From WTAW01 sp964406575 (GTDB lineage Bacteria > Acidobacteriota > Aminicenantia > Aminicenantales > Aminicenantaceae): 13,549 nucleotides of DNA. The DNA lies in the NCBI GenBank assembly GCA_964406575.1, contig CAYOSH010000062.1, forward strand, positions 1 to 13,549. Reading direction: 5' to 3'. The translations under genes and the position numbers were made by a program. Below are positions 1-6,240 of the stretch, in pieces; the stretch's first letter is position 1, and every line of letters begins with the position of its first letter. The notes beneath the pieces were generated by a model. That model made no database searches and was not told where the DNA came from. It saw only the letters and a program-made list of their open reading frames with translations.

Positions 1-3
1 TGG

Positions 4-473
4 TGAAATTCGAGTTCTAAGTATTGGACTAAAGCCCAATTGACACACCATGACGATGTCGGAGGATTTGTTCTTGACTAAAAACAGTGGGGGTAAAAAT
101 AGGAGATACAATATATCCGTTCTGTTGGGATGAAAATGTGAGGCGTATCAATGATGCAAAAGAGAATTAGCCAAGCGTAAAAGGGCTTTTGATGGAGTGT
201 TATTCTTGGGGAAAGTTTTACTGGAATGATACAAAATAACAGGTAACGGCTATTTTTACTCGGTGTGACACACTTTCTCTCGAACCAGTAAAATGCTCTG
301 AGGCGCTCGGGTCTGAGTTTACGTCTGATAAAGTCAAATATGATAGACGTAAGATTGAAGAATTGGATATCTTGTGCGGTATGTGTCCCAACAGAATTTA
401 TCTTTTTGATCATATGTGGAAAGTTGGCTTTTGCTCTTGTCAGAAAGTCATCACTCTCATCAATTGTAATTAA
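4..473 (+). pseudogene. Decayed gene of unknown function (one frame change, two in-frame stops)
   Basis: No intact gene lies here, but the plus strand reads like protein in pieces. Positions 4-78 give a coherent stretch (SSKYWTKAQLTHHDDVGGFV) that stops at a TAA. From 78 to 473, two bases out of register, a second frame continues with only two interruptions, a TAG at 168-170 and a TAA at 237-239, and ends at TAA 471-473. Its translation is charged and Cys-rich, including RCDTLSLEPVKCSEALGSEF and ILCGMCPNRIYLFDHMWKVG. The opposite strand is open at 78-413 in the same codon register, but its product is a Phe/Ile/Pro/His-rich string typical of an antisense shadow. I do not recognise the family. 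The GC content is below that of the malic enzyme gene. Stop-codon recoding is unlikely because intact neighbours end at TAA, TAG and TGA. The gene may begin left of the window. Confidence 0.4.
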
Positions 474-521
474 TTGTGATTTAATCTATCTATTCCCAAT
501 CCCCCAAATGGTTCAATCATC

Positions 522-551
522 TTGACAGTTCCAGTGAAATTCCATTACATT
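522..551 (+). promoter_or_regulatory. Candidate sigma70-type promoter of the malic enzyme gene
   Basis: A perfect -35 box TTGACA lies at 522-527. An 18-base spacer leads to TACATT at 546-551 (4 of 6 matches to TATAAT); a 17-base spacer leads to TTACAT. It lies about 145 bases before the chosen start of the malic enzyme, in an AT-rich gap. It would give a leader of roughly 135 bases. This is a consensus match only. Confidence 0.4.
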
Positions 552-558
552 CATTGAG

Positions 559-586
559 CAGACTTCGGGTGAGGAGAGAAGGTCTG
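559..586 (+). other. Leader stem-loop upstream of malic enzyme
   Basis: CAGACTTC at 559-566 pairs with GAA (578-580) and GTCTG (582-586) around a single bulged G, giving an 8-bp stem. The 11-base loop contains a purine-rich GGAG-like stretch (GTGAGGAGA). It falls just after the predicted transcription start. There is no T-run, so it is not an intrinsic terminator. Confidence 0.35.
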
Positions 587-694
587 TCTTTATGATTCTG
601 CCGTGGAGTGGTCTATCCAGTACGAGTTGCTTTGAATGCTGATTTGATCGTACAGGTGAAGCAGCCTAGATATTTTTCTGGGTTAGGAGGAAGC

Positions 695-2422
695 ATGATA
701 AAATACATCCAACAACGAGATCCTTTTACAGGTGAAGAATACATTGAAGTTCCCTTCAAGGGGAGGCGACTTGTCGAGCATCCCATGTACAATAAAGGTA
801 CGGCTTTTTCAGAGGAGGAACGCGAGACCTTCGAACTTTTAGGGCTGTTCCCCGAACGGGTTTCAAACCTGGATCTCCAATGTCAAAGGAGCTACGGCCA
901 CTTTTGTGCAAAGACGACGGATCTAGAAAAGTACATCTACTTGATCTCTTTGCAGGACCGGATAGAAACGCTTTTCTACCGCCTGCTGGTAGATCATCTC
1001 GAAGAGATGTTGCCCATTGTGTACACTCCTACTGTCGGCCAGGCCTGCTTGCAGTTTAGCCATATTTATAGACGTCCGCGGGGTTTGTACATCACACCGA
1101 CTAATATCCATAAGATCGATAAGGTGCTCTCCAGTGCCCCGTTCTCTAACGTATCGCTTATTGTGGTTACAGACGGGGAAAGGATTCTTGGGCTGGGAGA
1201 CCAGGGCGCCGGGGGGATGGGTATTCCTATTGGAAAGAGCACTCTCTATGTCGGCGCTGGAGGAATACACCCTGCCTATTGTCTTCCTGTTCTGATCGAC
1301 GTCGGGACCAACAATGATGACGCTCTCAAAGACCCGCTTTACATCGGCGTTAAACAGAAAAGGCTTGTGGGTGATGAATACTACCAGATTGTTGAACAGT
1401 TCGTCCAGGGCGTCCGGCGGGTCTTTCCCAGCGCGGTCATCCAATGGGAAGATTTTGGAAAGCACCACGCGTACACCTTGCTCCAGCGATACAGGAATCG
1501 TGTTTGCTCCTTTAATGACGATATACAAGGCACGGGAGCAGTGGCCACCGCTACGCTTCTTTCTGCTATGATGATCAAAGAGGAGAGATTGAGAGACCAA
1601 AGAATCGTTATCCTGGGGCAAGGCCAGGCCGGAGTTGGCATCGCCAATCAATTGTTGGCTGGTCTTAAGGAGGAAGGGCTGCACGAAAAGGAGGCCAGAA
1701 ACCTCATTTTTGGAGTTGATAAAGACGGACTTCTTTTGGAAGGAATGGATGTCACCGAGGAGCAACAACCGTGGCGAAAATCGCGAGATTTTGTCGCAGG
1801 ATGGAAGCTCCAGAGCCACAGCTCCATCTCACTTTTGGATACAATTATCAACGCCAAGGCAACTGTCCTGATTGGGGCAACCGGACAACCGGGAGCTTTT
1901 TCGGAAGAAATTTTATCTGCTCTGGCGAATAATACTCCGATTCCGGCCGTTCTTCCCCTATCCAATCCCACTGCGAAATCGGAGTGCACACCCGAACTTG
2001 TGCTGCAGGCTACAAAAGGAAAAGCTCTGTGTGCTACGGGGAGCCCCTTCCCTCCGGTCGATGTGAACGGCAAAAAGAGAGTTATTTCCCAGTGCAACAA
2101 TCTTTTTGTGTTTCCAGGCATGGGCCTGGGCGCACTGGTTTCGGGCACTCCGTTTATCACAGATCAAATGTTCATGGCTGCGTCCAGAGCTGTGAGCGCC
2201 ATGGTTAAAGAGGATGAGCTCAAGGCAGGCCAAATGCTGCCAAGGATAACGGACATAAGGAAGGTTTCTGTGCAGGTGGCGATGGCGGTAGCAAAGGTGG
2301 CCAGAGAATCCGGGCTGGGGTTTAGAGCCGATGACGAGCGCTTATTCGCGATGATCACTAACGCCATGTGGAGACCCAGATATCTGCCACTCCGTTACGT
2401 CAAACCCGAACTGGTCTATTAA
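695..2422 (+). CDS. maeA: NAD-dependent malic enzyme (oxaloacetate-decarboxylating type)
   Basis: This 575-residue cytoplasmic enzyme decarboxylates (S)-malate oxidatively to pyruvate and CO2 and reduces NAD. Its length fits the large MaeA/eukaryote-like class (about 565 residues in E. coli). All key positions are visible: catalytic Tyr110 in IVYTPTVG, the VVTDGERILGLGD block with the malate-binding Arg, catalytic Lys181 in GMGIPIGKSTLY, metal ligands Glu252, Asp253 (WEDFG) and Asp276 (FNDDIQGT), and the Rossmann loop GQGQAG at 308-313. The strand after that loop ends in GVDKDGLL; the acidic residues there, and the lack of a Ser-Lys pair as in NADP enzymes, favour NAD. The C-terminal block VFPGMGLGALVSG is also typical. 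I chose ATG 695 because TTAGGAGG sits just upstream and the length fits. The frame is open from a GTG at 608, but that start has no ribosome site and would add 29 unconserved-looking residues. The gene is monocistronic. The specific symbol is a family-level inference. Confidence 0.93.
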   Translation: MIKYIQQRDPFTGEEYIEVPFKGRRLVEHPMYNKGTAFSEEERETFELLGLFPERVSNLDLQCQRSYGHFCAKTTDLEKYIYLISLQDRIETLFYRLLVDHLEEMLPIVYTPTVGQACLQFSHIYRRPRGLYITPTNIHKIDKVLSSAPFSNVSLIVVTDGERILGLGDQGAGGMGIPIGKSTLYVGAGGIHPAYCLPVLIDVGTNNDDALKDPLYIGVKQKRLVGDEYYQIVEQFVQGVRRVFPSAVIQWEDFGKHHAYTLLQRYRNRVCSFNDDIQGTGAVATATLLSAMMIKEERLRDQRIVILGQGQAGVGIANQLLAGLKEEGLHEKEARNLIFGVDKDGLLLEGMDVTEEQQPWRKSRDFVAGWKLQSHSSISLLDTIINAKATVLIGATGQPGAFSEEILSALANNTPIPAVLPLSNPTAKSECTPELVLQATKGKALCATGSPFPPVDVNGKKRVISQCNNLFVFPGMGLGALVSGTPFITDQMFMAASRAVSAMVKEDELKAGQMLPRITDIRKVSVQVAMAVAKVARESGLGFRADDERLFAMITNAMWRPRYLPLRYVKPELVY

Positions 2423-2822
2423 AAAAGTAGAGCAACTACAAATAATCATTGAATATAGTAAATATTAAATATCGCTCTGGCCAGGCCAACCTGTTGATTA
2501 AAAAGGAGTAAGTCAAGAATCCTCTATGATTATTGATTATGATTATTGGGATTATTGGCGAATTATTGGGGACGAGCCATACTAACTTATTGATTATAAA
2601 TAAATAATCCCATATTCAACCTTAAAGAATAGCCTTAGAAGCCCCATTTTTCCCCGATAAAAACCATTCTAAGAAGATCAGACTCTTATTTTTGATCTAG
2701 TCCTTTTTCCTGGTGGAGTCAGAATTATTTTCCAATACTAAACTAATTCTAGATTTTTATGTGAAAGAAATAGTAGGATTGGAAGAAGTCATCTATATGA
2801 TAAGAATGAGAGGAGGGGAGTC
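2423..2822. other. AT-rich intergenic region, 400 bases
   Basis: I see no convincing gene here. It contains a short array of GATTATTG-like repeats (2528-2568), a 6-bp inverted repeat AGATCA/TGATCT (2675-2698), and many in-frame stops on both strands. A TATGAT hexamer at about 2796 precedes the next gene, but there is no matching -35 box, so I do not call a promoter. No strong terminator follows the malic enzyme gene; the GTAG/CTAC hairpin at 2427-2439 has only a 4-bp stem. Confidence 0.5.
2528..2568 (+). repeat. Short interrupted array of GATTATTG repeats
   Basis: Copies start at 2528, 2541 and 2550 (GATTATTG), and a variant AATTATTG starts at 2561, so steps are 13, 9 and 11 bases. The spacing is near one helical turn but uneven. 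A related TTATTGATTATAAA follows at about 2587. The strand and function are unknown. Confidence 0.5.
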
Positions 2823-4193
2823 ATGAGCAATATAAAAAAGCTGAACCGACGCGAATTCATTATTATGAGTTCTTTAGGAGCGACAGCTCTCACTTTGGGA
2901 ACGGCAGGCGCTTCTTCAGCTCCGGACAGGAAGAAAAACAAAAAAAAGAAACCGAGTCCAAATGATGCCATCAATGCAGGGATGATTGCTATCGGCGCAC
3001 GGGCTCAAGGGCTCATGGAGAACATTAAGGAATTAGACGGAATAGAAATTGTCGCAGTGTGTGATGCTTATCAGGGAAGAGTCGAAAGAGCCATAGAGAG
3101 GACGGATGGCCGAGCCAGAGAATACAAAAATTATAAGGAAATTCTGTCCGATAAAAGTATCGATGCGGTAGTCATCTCGACGCCGGACCATCTGCACAAA
3201 CACCAGATCGTCGATGCCTTAAATGCCGGGAAGCACATCTATGTAGAAAAGCCAATGACCTATACCGTGAATGAGGGCGTTGAGATCATTACGGCAGCCA
3301 AAAACAACAGAGGGGCTTTTCAGGTCGGAAGCCAAGGTTGCAGTTCGATCCTATCCCAAAAAGCGAAAGAAATCGTGGACTCTGGTCGATTGGGACAGGT
3401 CACAATGGTCCGTGCATACTACAACCGGAACACCGCCAGCGGGGCGTGGATCTATCCAATACCACCCGACGCCTCACCCATAACAGTGAACTGGGATATG
3501 TTCCTCGGCCCGGCTCCGAAACGAAATTTTAGCCTGGAACGCTTCTTCAGATGGCGTTGTTACAAGGATTATTCGGGTGGTATAGCCACCGACCTTTTTG
3601 TGCATCTCTGCAACACCATCCATTACATCATGGGCGTTGAAATGTGCAAGAGTGTCATGGCCATGGGAGGATTATACCGCTGGAAAGAAAGCCGGGATGT
3701 GCCGGATACGCTCAATGCATCTCTTGAGTATCCAGAGGGGTTTATGGTCAGCATCAGCTCCACGTTTAATAATGAAAAATTAGGGGGCAGCGGTATCCAG
3801 TTCATGGGCACAGAAGGATCTCTAGAATTGGCTGGCGGGGAGCTCATCTTCACTCCCGAAATCGTCAACGAGGATAATGGATGGATCGTCAACAGTTGGC
3901 CTTCAAAACTTGAGGAGGACTACTACAATGATCCGAAAATTCGAGAGGAAGAAATGCCCAGGACTCGAGATCCGAAAGTGATTCCAGGTGCTGAAACCTA
4001 TCGTTCAGAGGGAGTCGATGAGACAACGCTTCATCTGGCCGAATTCTTTGAAGCCGTCCGAAACGGAACGCCCACCAAAGAAGATGCTGTGGTTGGACAT
4101 CACTCAGCTTCCTGCGCTCACATGATCAATCTTTCGATCGATAAGAAAAAAATCATCCACTGGGATAAAGCCTTAAATATGGTGAAAACGTAG
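2823..4193 (+). CDS. Tat-exported Gfo/Idh/MocA-family oxidoreductase
   Basis: This 456-residue protein belongs to the NAD(P)-dependent sugar and cyclitol dehydrogenase superfamily. It has a twin-arginine signal (LNRREFIIM at residues 7-15, a hydrophobic stretch to about 30, then AGASSA), so it should be folded with its cofactor in the cytoplasm and exported to the periplasm. A Lys-rich segment (35-43) follows the likely cleavage site. The Rossmann part runs from about 51 to 165 and has the hallmark VEKP at 141-144 with Lys143. The C-terminal alpha/beta part has SGGIATDLFVH (251-261), with Asp257 and His261 in the usual catalytic D-x3-H arrangement. The glycine loop is unusual: AIGARA at 56-61 instead of GxGxxG. 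The substrate cannot be told; the HGLGP motif of GH109 enzymes is absent. The start ATG is supported by GAGGAGGGGAG directly upstream. The gene stands alone between a malic enzyme and convergent peptidase genes. Confidence 0.88.
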   Translation: MSNIKKLNRREFIIMSSLGATALTLGTAGASSAPDRKKNKKKKPSPNDAINAGMIAIGARAQGLMENIKELDGIEIVAVCDAYQGRVERAIERTDGRAREYKNYKEILSDKSIDAVVISTPDHLHKHQIVDALNAGKHIYVEKPMTYTVNEGVEIITAAKNNRGAFQVGSQGCSSILSQKAKEIVDSGRLGQVTMVRAYYNRNTASGAWIYPIPPDASPITVNWDMFLGPAPKRNFSLERFFRWRCYKDYSGGIATDLFVHLCNTIHYIMGVEMCKSVMAMGGLYRWKESRDVPDTLNASLEYPEGFMVSISSTFNNEKLGGSGIQFMGTEGSLELAGGELIFTPEIVNEDNGWIVNSWPSKLEEDYYNDPKIREEEMPRTRDPKVIPGAETYRSEGVDETTLHLAEFFEAVRNGTPTKEDAVVGHHSASCAHMINLSIDKKKIIHWDKALNMVKT

Positions 4194-4344
4194 AGAGAAA
4201 TTTTTTGGATTGGTTCTGTCTGTTCTTGGTTACTCTCTGAAAGCTTTGGATTTGCCCATCCTTGTCCGGAGCCTGCCTTCGATCGACAATTCACTCGTCC
4301 ATCTGATCACATCAGGTTGACATTAGCGACTGTTCCCTTTTTGG

Positions 4345-6228
4345 TCACTGTTTTTGCATTGTTATTCTTTTTGTATCTTTGCCGCCGTGGAAGGATTCGA
4401 CCTGAAATTCCACCCACCCCTTCGAGCCATCCATCTTGACAAGGGCACAGAACTTCTTTGTTTCCTTCCCTTTGAGCCTGAATTCCGCAGGTTTAGAAGT
4501 GATCGGCTGGCTGGTTCCCAACCTGTTCGTCTGCTCAACGACCGTCGATTCTCCTGGAATATCGACAACGGATATGTTCTTCGACGAATTCACCGAGATC
4601 TTATCCTTCACGTCCCTTTTGAGCTGAATAGCGCGATCGGACAAAGTCGGATAGACATGGTCATTCGTCACCGCCACTTCTACCCAAAACAGCTCATCTG
4701 TAAGCGGAGAAACACTGACATCTTCGATCTCCACCTTGGGAAACTGGCTGGCACAGTACATCACAAACTGGGCGTTTTTCAGCGCTTCCATTTCGATATA
4801 TCGGGCAGGCGGCGTTCTCCTCAGATGTTTTTTGGGTGAGCCGCCGATCCATATCGCTCCCAGATCGGGGTGATTGACTTTATGCGGCATGATCCAGCCT
4901 TCTCCAGTCAACTCCGTATCGATCCACTTGAGGTATTCTTCGTCAGAGACTCTCCCATCCTCATTCTCATCCGCCTCAAAATCCGGCGATCCCCAAAGCT
5001 CGATCAGGTAGCCGTATGCACCAAGCATATAATACGTGGCTGCATGGGCCTGGCCGCTCAACCCTGCAATAGTGGGTCTGTAATTCTTCAAAATCCTCGC
5101 CCCCATAGTCACGATATCCGTCTGAACATCCATGTCGTGCTGGTATTCCTCGTCCACCTGGCGATCGAAAAGCTGTGCGTACTTATTCGTCTTCCTCATC
5201 TCCTCCAGGCGCCTCTGATAGTATTCCTGCATGCGCTGCCTCATCTCGGGCGTCTGATTGCGGCTTGGCCTCTCCGGCGGCGCCTGAAACATGATCAGCC
5301 GTCCGGTATTGTGAAAGTGAAAACTGGCATAGATATTAGGATGGGCAATTTGAAATTCAAACACATTGCGGGTTTCAGGTTCGGACATCGGGTAGGGGTT
5401 CCCATCCCGAAGGTTCCACCCATAGGGATAGTTCCGGTTGGGGTCCGGCCCGCCGATGTCATCCTCGTTGATCATGCCGTCGCCGTCGTTATCATACCCT
5501 TCATCTCCGATCCTGCGGAAACGCGGGCCTTCCTCTCGCTCATCTTCTACGCGGAGAAACTGTCGTTTATCAGGAGAAAGTTTATAGTCCCCTTTCGGGT
5601 CTTCGATGTACATGATCGAAAGCTCGCCATCCCCGTCCACATCCTCAGTCCGGTCTTCATCATACAAGCCATCCCCGTCATTGTCCTCCGGCCGGAAGGG
5701 CTCGCGAGGATTATTCGGTGTGTTGGGAAATCGAACGAAGGAATCATTGGCGTCCACATTCAATCCAGGCAGGATGTAGAACGTGCAGTCATCCACTAAC
5801 TCGTGGACATAGGTGTCGTATTCATAACGTGTGAGGAGATACCACATAAGATAAAGGGAACAGGTGATCCCATTGACCTCGTTTCCATGGATGGCACCGT
5901 CCACCCACATAGCGGACTTATCCTGATGCTTGCCAGTGGACTTCGCTGTGATCGTTATCAGATACTGATCGCGACCCATCCGGCTTTTGCCGATGCTCTG
6001 GATGTCAGAGAGGTGCGGATATTTTTTCTGGATGTCAAACATGATCTCTGTCCACTCAGCATAAGAGTAGTACCTCTTCCAGCTGAGAGGAAAGTCAAGC
6101 TCCCCATGATAACCCCCTGGACTCTTTTGCTCTTTCTCCTGGGCTATAACCGGAGCCAGCGATACTGTCAAGAAGATAACTCCCAAAATCGCAACCAAAA
6201 GGTATCTCAGATATGTATTTGTTCTCAT
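4345..6228 (-). CDS. Secreted M14-family zinc carboxypeptidase (second gene of the pair)
   Basis: This 627-residue protein is probably exported by Sec: charged start, hydrophobic core at residues 8-27, likely cut near APVIA (25-29). The M14 fold is read from zinc ligands His114 and Glu117 (HGNE), substrate-binding Asn264-Arg265 (DPNRNYP), the third zinc ligand at or near His306 (FHFHNTG) and catalytic Glu410 (YLIELWG). Between the first two motifs sit calcium-loop sequences at 182-193 (DNDGDGLYDEDR), 196-204 (DVDGDGELS) and 246-257 (DNDGDGMINEDD). A fourth, canonical EF-hand loop, DENEDGRVSDEE, lies at 420-431 just after the catalytic Glu. Residues from about 500 to 627 look like a C-terminal beta domain. 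The enzyme should trim C-terminal residues from peptides outside the cytoplasm, but specificity is unknown. The ATG follows GGGAGGGAAGCG. It starts 12 nt after the stop of the upstream paralogue, so the two are co-transcribed. Confidence 0.88.
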   Translation of the reverse strand: MRTNTYLRYLLVAILGVIFLTVSLAPVIAQEKEQKSPGGYHGELDFPLSWKRYYSYAEWTEIMFDIQKKYPHLSDIQSIGKSRMGRDQYLITITAKSTGKHQDKSAMWVDGAIHGNEVNGITCSLYLMWYLLTRYEYDTYVHELVDDCTFYILPGLNVDANDSFVRFPNTPNNPREPFRPEDNDGDGLYDEDRTEDVDGDGELSIMYIEDPKGDYKLSPDKRQFLRVEDEREEGPRFRRIGDEGYDNDGDGMINEDDIGGPDPNRNYPYGWNLRDGNPYPMSEPETRNVFEFQIAHPNIYASFHFHNTGRLIMFQAPPERPSRNQTPEMRQRMQEYYQRRLEEMRKTNKYAQLFDRQVDEEYQHDMDVQTDIVTMGARILKNYRPTIAGLSGQAHAATYYMLGAYGYLIELWGSPDFEADENEDGRVSDEEYLKWIDTELTGEGWIMPHKVNHPDLGAIWIGGSPKKHLRRTPPARYIEMEALKNAQFVMYCASQFPKVEIEDVSVSPLTDELFWVEVAVTNDHVYPTLSDRAIQLKRDVKDKISVNSSKNISVVDIPGESTVVEQTNRLGTSQPITSKPAEFRLKGKETKKFCALVKMDGSKGWVEFQVESFHGGKDTKRITMQKQ

Positions 6229-6240
6229 CGCTTCCCTCCC

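Noticed and set aside
78..413. 111-residue open frame on the minus strand
   Set aside because: It is in the same codon register as the more protein-like plus-strand remnant and its composition is shadow-like.
4..473. Stop-codon reassignment as an explanation of the interrupted frame
   Set aside because: The intact genes in the window use TAA, TAG and TGA as normal stops, and a frame change is needed as well.
608..694. In-frame 29-residue extension of the malic enzyme from a GTG start
   Set aside because: It has no ribosome site, whereas ATG 695 has TTAGGAGG at good spacing and gives the family's usual length.
923..1819. 298-residue open frame antisense to the malic enzyme gene
   Set aside because: It lies wholly inside a clearly real gene and has no recognisable motif or ribosome site.
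2675..2698. AGATCA/TGATCT inverted repeat as a terminator
   Set aside because: The stem is only 6 bp with a 12-base loop, and no T-run follows on either strand.
4303..4315. CTGAT-CAC-ATCAG dyad between convergent genes
   Set aside because: It has a 5-bp stem with no T-run, easily expected by chance.
4870..5799. 309-residue open frame antisense to the second carboxypeptidase gene
   Set aside because: It is a shadow of the real frame; the His/Ile/Val/Pro-rich product mirrors the acidic loop codons of the true protein.
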